DNA from: Alphaproteobacteria bacterium
Lineage (GTDB): Bacteria; Pseudomonadota; Alphaproteobacteria; Micropepsales; Micropepsaceae
Length of the DNA: 64,000 nucleotides
Assembly (NCBI GenBank): GCA_020852655.1
Contig: JADZAI010000016.1
Coordinates: 1-64,000 of the forward strand
Direction: 5' to 3'
Within the stretch, counting starts at the first letter, position 1. Every line of letters starts with the position of its first letter. Below, piece by piece: positions 52,607 to 61,386 of this stretch. The notes beneath the pieces were generated by a model that searched no databases, was not told the origin of the DNA, and saw only the letters and a program-made list of their open reading frames with translations. Position numbers and translations under genes: made by a program.

Positions 52607-52877
52607 GCTCCACGGCTGTCCGGCTTGCTTTGCGGACTGTGCCTTAACCCCACTTGTCATCGCCGGACGTGTTCCACGGCTGTCCGGCTCAGCTTGCGGT
52701 CTGTGCCTTACCCCCACTTGTCATCGCCGGACTCGTTCCGGCGAGCCATCGTTCCGCCGCGCAAAAAGCTCGGATTGAGGCGCGGCGGTCGCAGCAGCGA
52801 ATTTCCTGCCATTGCTCGTGCGACTGCACCATGGCTCGCCGGAACGAGTCACGCGATGACAAGTGGGGTATGAAGGG
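52607..52877. repeat. Dispersed ~217-bp repeat, copy B, with an extra tandem part-unit
   Basis: The 640-base interval 52404-53045 holds no gene I can support. Bases 52662-52877 match copy A at 30009-30226 in the same orientation. Its inverted arms are 52712-52749 and 52831-52868, 38 nt with two mismatches. Bases ~52607-52661 are an additional direct partial copy (CCACGGCTGTCCGGCTTGC and GTGCCTTAACCCCACTTG), so this locus has about one and a quarter units. Confidence 0.85.
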
Positions 52878-52989
52878 CAGTGGTGATTTCGTGTCGGGCG
52901 AGCGCCTCAAGAGCGCAATGGGCAGGTGCTGATGGGCATCCGCGACCCAAGACGCACAGCGCACTGATCGGCTCGTGCGCATCAAACGA

Positions 52990-53020
52990 AAAGCCCCTCT
53001 CCCATGAGGAGAGGGGCTTT
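52990..53020 (-). terminator. Strong intrinsic terminator, FadB-like gene
   Basis: A perfect 13-base-pair stem AAAGCCCCTCTCC (52990-53002) and GGAGAGGGGCTTT (53008-53020) with loop CATGA. Read on the minus strand it ends in TTTT and lies 26 bases after the FadB-like stop. On the plus strand it ends with TTT, so it may work both ways. Confidence 0.85.
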
Positions 53021-53045
53021 GCAGAGCTGAAGCCGAGCCTTCGGT

Positions 53046-55118
53046 CTAGCTCGTGAACTTCTTGCCTTCCGCGGCGAGCTTTTCGAGCAGGGCGGAGGGC
53101 TTGAAAAAGGCGCCCATCTGCTTCTCGTAGTGCTTCAGGCGTTCGACGATCTTTGCGAGGCCGATCTGGTCGGCGTAGAACATCGGCCCGCCGCGATAGA
53201 GCGGGAAGCCGTAGCCGGTGATCCAGATCGTGTCGATGTCGGAGGCGCGCAGGGCCTTGCCCTCTTCGAGGATCTTCGCGCCCTCGTTGATCATCGGGTA
53301 GAGCGTGCGCTCGAGGATTTCCTCGTCCGAGATGTCGCGGAGATTCTTGCCGGCCTTGGCGGCGAACTCCTTGATGATCTTCTCGGTCACCGGCGAGGGC
53401 TTGGCGACGCGGTTCTCGTCATAGTCGTAGAAGCCCTTGCCGTTCTTCTGGCCGAGGCGCCCCGTCTCGCACATGACTTCACGGATGGTCGACGAGGTCG
53501 ACTTTTCCTTGAACCAGCCCACATCGAGACCGGCGAGGTCGCTCATCGCGAACGGCCCCATCGGGAAGCCGTAGTCGTAGAGCACGCGGTCGATGTCCCA
53601 CGGCATCGCGCCCTCGTTCAGGATCGCGTTCGCCTGGATCTGGCGCTGGGCCAGCATGCGGTTGCCGACGAAGCCGTGGCAGACGCCGACGAGGACGCCG
53701 ACCTTGTTGATGGTCTTGGCGACCTTCATCGTCGTGTTGATGACATCCTTCGCCGTCTTGTCGCCGCGCACGATTTCGCACAGGCGCATCACGTTGGCCG
53801 GCGAGAAGAAATGCGTGCCGATCACGTCCTCGGGGCGCGAGGTCGCCGCGGCGATCTCGTTCACGTCCAGATACGATGTGTTGGTGGCGAGGATGGCGCC
53901 CTTCTTGGCGATCTTGTCGAGCTTCGCGAAGACATCCTTCTTGATGTCCATGTTCTCGAAGACCGCCTCGATGATCATGTCGGCATCGGCGAAGTCGTTC
54001 ATGTCGAGCGAGCCCTTGAGCAGGCCCATGCGCTTCTCGACATCGGCCGCCGTGATGCGGCCCTTCTTGGCGGTGTTCTCGTAGTTCCGGCGAATGGTCG
54101 CGAGGCCCTTGTCGAGATTTTCCTGCTTGGCTTCGACGATGGTGACGGGGATGCCGGCATTGGCGAAGTTCATCGCGATGCCGCCGCCCATCGTGCCGGC
54201 GCCGAGCACGCCAACCTTCTTGATGGGGCGCGTCGGCGTGTCGGCGGGGACGTCGGGGATCTTGTTGGCCTGGCGCTCGGCGAAGAACATGTAGCGCATC
54301 GCCGCCGATTCCGGGCTGACGATGACTTTGCCGAACAGGCGCTGCTCGGTCTTGATGCCGTCGTCGAAGGGCTGGTTCACCGCCGCCTCGACGCACTGGA
54401 TGATCATCTCCGGCGCGAGCTGGCCGCGGAACTGGCGCGCGTTGGCCTTGCGGAAGCGATCGAAGAGGCCCGGGTCCTTGCGGTCCTCGGCGATCTTCTC
54501 GTCGCGGTCGCGCACGCGGGGCGGCTTCTCGCCGGCCGCCAGCTTCTTGCGGATGAAGGCGATGGCGCCGCCGCGGAGATCGTTCTCCGGCACCAGCTCG
54601 TCGACGATGCCGAGCTTCAGCGAGTCGGCCGCCGAGATCTGGTCGCCCGTCGTCATGAAGCCCAGCGCCTTCTCGGCGCCGACGAGGCGCGGCAGGCGCT
54701 GCGTGCCGCCGGCGCCGGGCAAGAGGCCCAGCTTCACTTCGGGCAGGCCGGTCTTCGCGCTCGGCACGGCGACGCGGTAGGAACAGGTGAGCGCGACCTC
54801 CAGGCCGCCGCCCAGCGCCGTGCCGTGGATCGCGGCGACGACCGGCTTCGTCGAATTCTCCAGCGCGTCGAACACCTCGTTGAGGCCGGGGCCGGTATTC
54901 GCCTTGCCGAAGCCGGTGATGTCGGCGCCGGCGATGAAGGTGCGGCCGCCGCAGATGAGGACGATGCCCTTGGCGTCGCTCTTCAGCGCCTGGAGCATGC
55001 CGTCATGCAGCGCCGCCCGGACCGGCCCCGACAGCGCATTCACCGGCGGCGAGTCGATGGTGAGAACGGCGACATCGCCATCCTGCTCCAGCGTTCCGAC
55101 TTCGTTGATCTTGACCAT
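53046..55118 (-). CDS. fadB: Bifunctional enoyl-CoA hydratase/3-hydroxyacyl-CoA dehydrogenase (FadB/FadJ type)
   Basis: A 690-residue fused beta-oxidation enzyme. The N-terminal hydratase/isomerase domain (residues ~1-190) has the oxyanion AGADITGF loop and the two glutamates in GGGLEVAL and LPEVKLGLLPGAGG. The dehydrogenase half has NAD-binding VGVLGAGTMGGGIA near residue 297 and the catalytic histidine in GTHFFSPANVM, then the two C-terminal helical domains. It hydrates enoyl-CoA and oxidises the 3-hydroxyacyl-CoA, feeding the thiolases. GGAGAC precedes the ATG at 55118. A strong terminator follows. The closest subtype, FadJ or single-chain FadN-like, is not resolved. Confidence 0.93.
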   Translation of the reverse strand: MVKINEVGTLEQDGDVAVLTIDSPPVNALSGPVRAALHDGMLQALKSDAKGIVLICGGRTFIAGADITGFGKANTGPGLNEVFDALENSTKPVVAAIHGTALGGGLEVALTCSYRVAVPSAKTGLPEVKLGLLPGAGGTQRLPRLVGAEKALGFMTTGDQISAADSLKLGIVDELVPENDLRGGAIAFIRKKLAAGEKPPRVRDRDEKIAEDRKDPGLFDRFRKANARQFRGQLAPEMIIQCVEAAVNQPFDDGIKTEQRLFGKVIVSPESAAMRYMFFAERQANKIPDVPADTPTRPIKKVGVLGAGTMGGGIAMNFANAGIPVTIVEAKQENLDKGLATIRRNYENTAKKGRITAADVEKRMGLLKGSLDMNDFADADMIIEAVFENMDIKKDVFAKLDKIAKKGAILATNTSYLDVNEIAAATSRPEDVIGTHFFSPANVMRLCEIVRGDKTAKDVINTTMKVAKTINKVGVLVGVCHGFVGNRMLAQRQIQANAILNEGAMPWDIDRVLYDYGFPMGPFAMSDLAGLDVGWFKEKSTSSTIREVMCETGRLGQKNGKGFYDYDENRVAKPSPVTEKIIKEFAAKAGKNLRDISDEEILERTLYPMINEGAKILEEGKALRASDIDTIWITGYGFPLYRGGPMFYADQIGLAKIVERLKHYEKQMGAFFKPSALLEKLAAEGKKFTS

Positions 55119-55253
55119 CTTTGTCTCCTCGGCGGTTCCTCGATTGGGCGGGACCTTGGCCGAAAAGGGCCATCGCAAGCAAGCGCAGGACGCTTTCCCA
55201 AGGGAAGGGGCGCTTCGCCGCATGGCGGCCGCCCCGGGACGCCCTGGTATCCC

Positions 55254-55776
55254 TTGCGGACGGAGCGGCTCTTGCTGCGCCCCGTCCGCGAAGACGATTT
55301 CGACGCGATCCACACCTACGCCATCGACCCCGCGGTCTATCGCTACATGGACTGGGGGCCGAACACGCCCGAGATCACGCGCGGCGTGCTGAATGGCTGG
55401 CTGGAGGCGCAGAAGACCTGGCCGCGGCGCGAGGTGAATCTGGGCGTCGAGCTTATCGAGGAAAGGGTGCTGATCGGCGGCGCCCGCCTCGCGCTCCAGG
55501 CGCCTGGGAACGCCGACCTCGGCTACTGCTACAACACGCCGCGGCATCGGCCACGAGGCCGCCGCCGCCCTGCTGCGCGTCGCCTTCGAAACGCTCCACC
55601 TTCAACGCGTCTGGGCCACCTGCGACGTCCGCAACACCGGTTCGTTCGCCATCATGGAAAAACTCGGCATGCGCCGCGAAGCCACCTTCCACAGCGACCT
55701 CCAAATCCGAGGCCGCTGGCGCGACACTTATCTCTACGCGATCCTGGAAGAGGAATGGCGGGCGCGGAGCGCCTGA
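55254..55776 (+). pseudogene. Frameshifted GNAT (RimJ/RimL-like) acetyltransferase
   Basis: The N-terminal part reads LRTERLLLRPVREDDFDAIH up to GNADLGYCYNTPR near 55540. The homologous C-terminal part, GIGHEAAAALLRVAFETLHL through NTGSFAIMEKLGMRREA, is in the next frame (+1) and ends at TGA 55774-55776. At the junction the usual YWGRG before GIGHEA is missing, so a short deletion probably caused the shift. No good start codon with a ribosome-binding site is present, only a TTG at 55254. It lies divergent from the FadB-like gene. Confidence 0.75.
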
Positions 55777-55828
55777 CCTCGGTCGCATGGCATTGATGAA
55801 CCGCCTGCCGAACACGGCGCCGAAGGCG

Positions 55829-55857
55829 TTGACACGATTCAAAGAAAGGGATACTAA
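55829..55857 (+). promoter_or_regulatory. Probable promoter of the antitoxin-PIN toxin operon
   Basis: A consensus -35 TTGACA (55829-55834) is followed after 17 bases by TACTAA (55852-55857), a partial -10. An inverted repeat GGATA (55849-55853) and TATCC (55864-55868) surrounds the expected start point and could bind the antitoxin. The region is clearly more AT-rich than its neighbours. Confidence 0.45.
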
Positions 55858-55891
55858 CACTTCTATCCTTTTCTTATCGATGAGGAAATCT

Positions 55892-56419
55892 ATGAGCAAG
55901 TATGGAAGTCTTACTACCTTTCTTAACGCTCAAGCCGGCAGTTCGCTGCCTATGACTTTTCGGGATGTCGAGAAGGTCATTGGCGCATCTCTTCCGCCGT
56001 CCGCCTTCCGCCACCGGCCTTGGTGGAGCAACAATCCGGGTAACAACGTGATGACGAAGGCCTGGCTCGAAGCCGGATGGGTAACGTCCGATGTCGATGT
56101 ACCGGGGCAGAAGCTCGTCTTTCGGCGGAACCAACGCGAAGAGCGCAATGCGCCCAAACTTCCGTCAACGGACTACCCGGTGCCGTCGCACGAAGTGACA
56201 CTCAAAGGGCTAAGCGAGGATGCCATGCGGTGGTTGGCGTTGCGCGCGGACGCAGCACAGAAAACCGTCCCCGAAATTGCCGCGCAGGTTGTTGAGAACC
56301 ACGTTAAGCCCAGTGTTGCCGAGCGGCTGGAGATGCTCGATCGGCTTCGCGCGCAAACGACGCTGGTGGGCGACGTGGATATCGTGGCGATGATCCGAGC
56401 CGACCGGGACAGCCGATGA
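55892..56419 (+). CDS. Antitoxin with N-terminal DUF7662-like domain fused to a ribbon-helix-helix part
   Basis: A 175-residue protein encoded directly upstream of a PIN toxin. Residues ~1-80 (FRDVEKVIGASLPPSAFRHR, WWSNNP, AWLEAGW, VFRRN) look like the small domain now catalogued as DUF7662, found in many bacterial genes near mobile DNA. Residues ~98-140 (EVTLKGLSEDAMRWLALRAD) look like a FitA/VapB ribbon-helix-helix, followed by a tail rich in RLRAQ. The start at 55892 is chosen for GAGGAAA just upstream. The stop overlaps the toxin start (ATGA). The fusion is unusual. Confidence 0.7.
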   Translation: MSKYGSLTTFLNAQAGSSLPMTFRDVEKVIGASLPPSAFRHRPWWSNNPGNNVMTKAWLEAGWVTSDVDVPGQKLVFRRNQREERNAPKLPSTDYPVPSHEVTLKGLSEDAMRWLALRADAAQKTVPEIAAQVVENHVKPSVAERLEMLDRLRAQTTLVGDVDIVAMIRADRDSR

Positions 56420-56811
56420 CACTAGTGATCGATGCCAACGTCGCAATCGCTCTCGCCCTTCCTCAGCCTTACTCAGCAGCGGCACGGGCCGCGATCGGCA
56501 ATGTTCGCCTCATCGCGCCTGACCTTCTCATTCACGAGACGGCAAACGTGCTGTCGCGGCTGGCGGCCAGCAAGGCGATCGTAGACTGGGAAGCTCCGCT
56601 CGATCACATTCAAATGCTGATCGACGAGCTTGTTCCCAGCAGCACGCTCGCCAAGTCCGTCGTTCGTGACGCACTCAGCACCGGTCATCCCGCCTATGAT
56701 CTGTTCTACGCAGCGCTTGCCCGCGACCGTGGCGCAACGCTGGTGACCGCCGATCAGAAGCTGGCACGCCAAGCCCGAGTTCTCGGCATCGCCGTGACGG
56801 CTGTCCGCTAA
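56416..56811 (+). CDS. vapC: PIN domain ribonuclease toxin (VapC-like)
   Basis: A 131-residue PIN domain protein. The metal-binding acidic residues are D6 (VIDANVA), E41 (IHETANVL), D95 (AYDLFYA) and D113 (TADQKLA), as in VapC toxins that cleave tRNA or rRNA. It overlaps the antitoxin gene by four bases. The composition is less GC-rich than in the flanking acyl-CoA dehydrogenase genes, consistent with acquisition. Its stop overlaps the convergent dehydrogenase stop. Confidence 0.9.
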   Translation: MTLVIDANVAIALALPQPYSAAARAAIGNVRLIAPDLLIHETANVLSRLAASKAIVDWEAPLDHIQMLIDELVPSSTLAKSVVRDALSTGHPAYDLFYAALARDRGATLVTADQKLARQARVLGIAVTAVR

Positions 56812-57944
56812 ATCCCGTTCAGCCGGGCGAAGCGTTCCTTGTGGTAGGCGGCGTTGCCGTAGGCGGCTTCCACCACGCGGGCGCGCTTCAGGTACAGTCC
56901 CGCGTCATGCGCATCGGTCATGCCGATGCCGCCATGCATCTGGACCATCTCGTTCGAGACGAGATGCAGCGTTTCGCTGGCGCGCACCTTGGCCAGCGAG
57001 GCGAGCTCGCGGATGTCGTTGGCGCCGGTGTCGATCGCCTGGAGCGCCGCCTCCACCGCCGACCGCGTCAGCTCCAGCTCGGTGAACATCTTCGCGGCGC
57101 GATGCTGGAGCGCCTGGAAGGTGGAGAGGAGCTGGCCGAACTGGGTGCGGACCTTCAGATATTCGACCGTCTGTTCGAACGCCGCCGCCGCCATGCCCAG
57201 CATCTCGGCCGCGAGGCCGGCGCGGGTGCGGTCGAGCGTCGGCTCCAGCACCTGCCAGCCCTGCCCTTCGCCGCCGAGCAGCGCATCGGCGCCCAGCTTC
57301 ACCGCCTTGAACGTCACCTGCGCATGGCCGCGCGAGTCCATCGTCTGCAACGCAGCGCGCTTCACGCCCCTGGCATCGGCCGGCACCAGGAACAGGCTGA
57401 CGCCGTCGGTCGATCCCGCCCTGCCTGACGTCCGCGCCGCGACGACGAACAGCCCCGCCGCCATGCCTTCCGCGACCAGCGTCTTCGCGCCCGAGAGCGT
57501 GTAGCCGGCGTCCGTCTTCTTCGCCTTCATCGCGATGCGTTCGGGCGCGTGGTGCGGCCCTTCGTCGATCGCCAGCGTCCCCACCAGCTCGCCCGCAGCG
57601 ATCGGCGCCAGGTATTTTTCCTTCTGCGCCGCGTTGCCGCCCAGCATCAGGGCGGTCGCCGCGCCGAGGCTCGACGACACCAGCGGCGAGGCGGCGAGGG
57701 TGCGGCCCATTTCCTCCAGCACGAGGCCGAGCGAGAGATAGCCGAATTCCGATCCGCCATGGGCCTCGGGCACGATGATGCCCGGCCAGCCCATCTCCGC
57801 CATCTCCTTCCAGCGCGCGGCGTCATAGCCGAGCGGCGTGCCGGCATCGCGCAATTTGCGCAAGGCGGAGACGGGCGATTTGTCCTTCACCCATGCCCGC
57901 GCCGAATCGCGCAGCAGGGTCTGTTCCTCGGTGAGCGCTGCCAT
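56808..57944 (-). CDS. Acyl-CoA dehydrogenase family protein, subunit-like A
   Basis: A 378-residue flavoprotein of the acyl-CoA dehydrogenase family. The N domain has WPGIIVPEAHGGSEFGYLSLG and the C domain VEYLKVRTQFGQLLSTFQ and QMHGGIGMTDAHDAGLYLKRA. The position that supplies the base in medium-chain enzymes (YEG motif) reads AYGNAAYH, and the alternative isovaleryl-type position reads LDRTRAGL, with aspartate instead of glutamate. It may therefore be the non-catalytic partner of the gene 11 bases upstream. GGCGGACC precedes the ATG at 57944. Confidence 0.87.
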   Translation of the reverse strand: MAALTEEQTLLRDSARAWVKDKSPVSALRKLRDAGTPLGYDAARWKEMAEMGWPGIIVPEAHGGSEFGYLSLGLVLEEMGRTLAASPLVSSSLGAATALMLGGNAAQKEKYLAPIAAGELVGTLAIDEGPHHAPERIAMKAKKTDAGYTLSGAKTLVAEGMAAGLFVVAARTSGRAGSTDGVSLFLVPADARGVKRAALQTMDSRGHAQVTFKAVKLGADALLGGEGQGWQVLEPTLDRTRAGLAAEMLGMAAAAFEQTVEYLKVRTQFGQLLSTFQALQHRAAKMFTELELTRSAVEAALQAIDTGANDIRELASLAKVRASETLHLVSNEMVQMHGGIGMTDAHDAGLYLKRARVVEAAYGNAAYHKERFARLNGI

Positions 57945-57955
57945 GATCGGTCCGC

Positions 57956-59173
57956 CTACTGATGATCGAGCATGCCGAGCATGCGCTTGGCGATGATGTT
58001 GTTCTGGATCTCCGACGACCCGCCATAGATCGTGAAGGCCTTGCCGCCGAGCCAGCCGCGCACGGCGCCGAGCTCGAGATCGTCGAAGCCGTCGCCCTCC
58101 CAGCCGAGGCCCTGGTTGCCCATGATCTCGAGCGTCAGCTCGGCGCGCTCCTGGCCGAGTTCCGCGCCGGCATTCTTCATCACCGAGGTCGCCGAGCTCG
58201 GCCCGCCGCCGCCCTTCGCTTCGGCGGCCGCGCGTTGCAGCGTCAGGCCGAACGCCTTCTGCCGGATCGCATTGTCGATCAGCTTCTGGCGCAGCGCCGG
58301 GTCGGCGACGCGGCCGTCCTTGTCCTGGCCGACATATTTCCGTGCCAGCGCCACGAGGTCGCTCGGCCCGCGATTGGTGCCGCCGCCGGTGCCGCCGGCC
58401 GGTCCGCCATTGGCGCCCGAGAGGCCCTGGCGCTCGAACTGGAGCAGGCGCTTGGCGATCGTCCAGCCGCCGTTCAGCGGCCCCATCAACTGGTCCTTCG
58501 GCACCTTCACGTCGGTGAAGAAGGTCTCGCAGAAGGGCGAATTGCCCGAGATCAGCTTGATCGGCCGCACCTCGACGCCCGGCGATTTCATGTCGAACAG
58601 CAGGAACGAGATGCCCTCGTGCTTGCGCGTCGTGTCGGTGCGCACGAGGCAGAAGATCCAGTCGGCATATTGCGCGCCCGAGGTCCAGATCTTCGAGCCG
58701 TTGACCAGCCAGTGATCGCCCTTGTCCTCGCAGCGCGTAGCCAGCGAGGCGAGGTCGGAGCCGGCGCCGGGTTCCGAGAAGCCCTGGCACCAGCGCGTCG
58801 TGCCGTTCACGATGCCGGGGGCGAAGCGCTTCTTCTGCTCCTCGCTGCCGTATTCCAGCAGCGTCGGGCCGAACATCATCACGCCCATGCCGCCGATCGG
58901 GCTCCAGGCGCCGGCCTTCGCCATCTCCTGCTGGAGCACGCGGGCTTCATCGCGGCTGAGTCCGCCGCCGCCATATTGCCTGGGCCAGGTCGGGGTGCCC
59001 CAGCCCTTCTCGCCCATCCGCTGCTTCCACTGAACGAAGTCCGGCTCGTCGGTCTCGACGTTCAGGTTCAGCATGATGTGGCCGCGATTTTTCAGCGACG
59101 CGGGGAAGTTCGCGGCCAGCCATCCGGCCGCCTCGTCGCGAAACGCCGCCAATTCGGGCGTGTCTGCTGCCAT
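57956..59173 (-). CDS. Acyl-CoA dehydrogenase family protein, subunit-like B
   Basis: A 405-residue acyl-CoA dehydrogenase. It has TTRWCQGFSEPGAGSDLASL near residue 120, VNGSKIWTSGAQYADW, and the C-terminal YGGSSEIQNNIIAKRMLG. The YEG base position is glycine, but FERQGLSG supplies a glutamate at the isovaleryl-type position. Together with the downstream gene it resembles the paired FadE dehydrogenases of sterol side-chain catabolism, which form heteromers. GGGAGCAGACG precedes the ATG at 59173. Confidence 0.88.
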   Translation of the reverse strand: MAADTPELAAFRDEAAGWLAANFPASLKNRGHIMLNLNVETDEPDFVQWKQRMGEKGWGTPTWPRQYGGGGLSRDEARVLQQEMAKAGAWSPIGGMGVMMFGPTLLEYGSEEQKKRFAPGIVNGTTRWCQGFSEPGAGSDLASLATRCEDKGDHWLVNGSKIWTSGAQYADWIFCLVRTDTTRKHEGISFLLFDMKSPGVEVRPIKLISGNSPFCETFFTDVKVPKDQLMGPLNGGWTIAKRLLQFERQGLSGANGGPAGGTGGGTNRGPSDLVALARKYVGQDKDGRVADPALRQKLIDNAIRQKAFGLTLQRAAAEAKGGGGPSSATSVMKNAGAELGQERAELTLEIMGNQGLGWEGDGFDDLELGAVRGWLGGKAFTIYGGSSEIQNNIIAKRMLGMLDHQ

Positions 59174-59294
59174 CGTCTGCTCCCAGTTTCCGGTTCTTGA
59201 AGGCGTGCCGTCCGGATGCGGCTCGGCCACAGCCTAGCGTGCGCCCGGCACCTCCGCCAAGCGCGCCTCAATTACGGAACGGAAAGCCGGACGA

Positions 59295-59579
59295 TCAACC
59301 CTCGGCGCGCGTGTCGGCGTCGGCCAGCGTGCGCGCGATGCCCCAGGCGCAGGCGGCGACCAGCACGGTCGCGGCCATCACATGCATCAGCGTGAACTGG
59401 CTCGCGGTCACGTAGAACTCGCCGCCCAGGATCTGCGGGAGGAAGCCGGCGGCTTCCGTCTGGCCCGACATCACGTCGGGTTCCGCCGCCGCAGTCAGCG
59501 CGATGACGACACGCAGCAGCCCGGTCGCGAGCATGGCGCCGACGAAGGCGTCCCAAAGGGTCCGGCTGAGCTGCTTCAT
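59295..59579 (-). CDS. Small two-helix membrane protein
   Basis: A 94-residue protein with hydrophobic segments at about residues 10-30 (WDAFVGAMLATGLLRVVIAL) and 65-85 (MHVMAATVLVAACAWGIA). I do not recognise the family. It lies between the ligase and the dehydrogenase pair, on the same strand. The ATG at 59579 begins the first helix region; upstream in-frame codons would add eleven residues. The expression signal is not evident. Confidence 0.55.
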   Translation of the reverse strand: MKQLSRTLWDAFVGAMLATGLLRVVIALTAAAEPDVMSGQTEAAGFLPQILGGEFYVTASQFTLMHVMAATVLVAACAWGIARTLADADTRAEG

Positions 59580-59672
59580 GGTTGCACGATGCGCTGAAGC
59601 GCGTTGCGGCATCGTTAAACGACGACGCGGCGCGCGGTTGCCTCCCGGCGCGGTCCCTCGCGCCCGGGCGCC

Positions 59673-61304
59673 TCATAGCGCCTGGGTTCGCTCCAGCGCC
59701 AGTCTTTTGACGGCCGGATAATCCATTTTGCCGTTCGGCGAACGCCCGATGCTCTCGACGACCACCAGCGCGCGCGGCGCCTTGTAGTCGGCGAGCTGCG
59801 TCTTCACGAAGGCCGCGAGGTCCGGCAGCTCCGGCGTGCCGAAGCCGGGCCGCGGCTCCACGACCGCGCAGATCTTCTCGCCGAAGCGCGCGTCGGGAAC
59901 GCCCACCACCGCCGCATCGCGGATCGCGGCGTGGCGCTTCAGCGCTTCCTCGACCTCCTCGGGGAAGACCTTCTCGCCGCCGGTGTTGATCGACTGCGAG
60001 CCGCGGCCGAGCAGCTTCAGCGAGCCGTCCTCATTCACCTCGGCCCAGTCGCCCGGCACCGACCAGCGCTGGCCTTCGATCGTGGGAAAGGTGCGCGCGG
60101 TCTTCTCGGGGTCCTTGTAATAGCCGAGCGGCAGGAAGCCGGAGAGCGCGACCATGCCGCGCTTGCCCGAACCCGGCGCGACGCGCTGCCAGTCCTCGTC
60201 GAACACGGCGGTGTTCGGCCCGGCGACGAAGCGCGCGGTCGTCTCGGCGGCGGCGGCCGCGGAGGTGGAGACGCCCAGGCCCAGCGCTTCGGACGACGCG
60301 AAGGCGTCCATAAGCTGAACCTGCGGCATGTGGCGCAGCAGGCCGGCCTTGTTCTCCTTGCTCCACATCGCTCCGGACGAACCGATCATGCGCACCGACG
60401 ACACGTCCCAGCGGCCGGGATTCGTGTCGAGCGCATCGAGCATGGGCGTCGCGAAGGGAAGGCCGACGATCGAGATGCGCGTCGCGCGGTGGGCATGGAC
60501 CGCGTCCCACAGTTCCACGGGATCGAATTTGCGCCCCGCAAGCAGGACGACAGTGCCGCCGAAGGTGAAGGCCGCCTGGGCGCCCATGAGTCCTGTGCCG
60601 TGCATCAGCGGCGGGCCGATCATCGCGACGGGACGCGGCAGGCCGGAGGTCGCGGCGCGCGGGCCGGCATCTTCCGGCTTCGCCAGCGGCTCGGCTCCGA
60701 TCAGCGGATTGGCGCCGTAACTGCCGACGCCCATGAGGTCGCCCTGGCGCCACATCACGCCCTTGGGCATGCCCGTGGTGCCGCCGGTATAGAGCATCAT
60801 GAGGTCGTCCTCGGAGCGGCCCCACGGCCCCTGCTGGTTCGGCGCGACCTTCGCCGCGACGACACCAGCGAAGTCTTCCGCCCAGGGCGGAACGGCGGCG
60901 CCCGGACGCGCGACGCCGATCCAGGACTTCACGAGGGGCAGGCGCTCGCGAATGGGTTCAAGACGATCCGCAAGGTCGGCGTCGAAGATCACCGCCTCCG
61001 CGTCGGCATTGTCGAAGAGATAGTGCAGCTCGTTCGCGCCGTAGCGGTAGTTCGCGTTGAACGGCGCGAAGGACATCTTGTACGCCGCGAATTGCGCGAT
61101 CAGATATTCCGGCGCATTGTGCATGTGGATGCCGACCTTGGCATGCCGGCCGAGGCCCGCCTTCCGCAGATGCGCAGCCAGCGCATCGGCCTCGGCGTTG
61201 AACGCCTCCCAGGCGATGATACGTTCGCCCTGGATGATCGCCGGCCGTTCCGGCTGCGCGCCCGCGACCGACTCCCACAGATCCGCATAACACCACACAG
61301 CCAT
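59673..61304 (-). CDS. Acyl-CoA synthetase (AMP-binding), FadD-like
   Basis: A 543-residue acyl-CoA ligase that activates a carboxylic acid to its CoA thioester with ATP. The P-loop YTGGTTGMPKG is at residues 172-182; LMDAFASSEALG gives the middle adenylate motif, and GRGSQSINTGGEKVFPEEVE with the C-terminal lysine in PNGKMDYPAVK complete the active site. The MLYTGGTTGMPKGVMWR style resembles the FadD3/FadD17/FadD19 ligases of sterol catabolism. AGGAAG precedes the ATG at 61304. It should supply substrates to the paired dehydrogenases. Confidence 0.9.
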   Translation of the reverse strand: MAVWCYADLWESVAGAQPERPAIIQGERIIAWEAFNAEADALAAHLRKAGLGRHAKVGIHMHNAPEYLIAQFAAYKMSFAPFNANYRYGANELHYLFDNADAEAVIFDADLADRLEPIRERLPLVKSWIGVARPGAAVPPWAEDFAGVVAAKVAPNQQGPWGRSEDDLMMLYTGGTTGMPKGVMWRQGDLMGVGSYGANPLIGAEPLAKPEDAGPRAATSGLPRPVAMIGPPLMHGTGLMGAQAAFTFGGTVVLLAGRKFDPVELWDAVHAHRATRISIVGLPFATPMLDALDTNPGRWDVSSVRMIGSSGAMWSKENKAGLLRHMPQVQLMDAFASSEALGLGVSTSAAAAAETTARFVAGPNTAVFDEDWQRVAPGSGKRGMVALSGFLPLGYYKDPEKTARTFPTIEGQRWSVPGDWAEVNEDGSLKLLGRGSQSINTGGEKVFPEEVEEALKRHAAIRDAAVVGVPDARFGEKICAVVEPRPGFGTPELPDLAAFVKTQLADYKAPRALVVVESIGRSPNGKMDYPAVKRLALERTQAL

Positions 61305-61386
61305 CGGGCGCTTCCTGTCGTTGCCTGGTATTGTTGTTGTCGTCGGCAATTGCGGCGCCCAGAACCTACCCTGTCAAGCCAACCCC

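Noticed and set aside
52526..52873. Open frames in the repeat regions near 30.0 and 52.6 kb that look like short proteins
   Set aside because: They are encoded by the dispersed repeat, recur in both copies in different frames and have no ribosome-binding sites or domain content.
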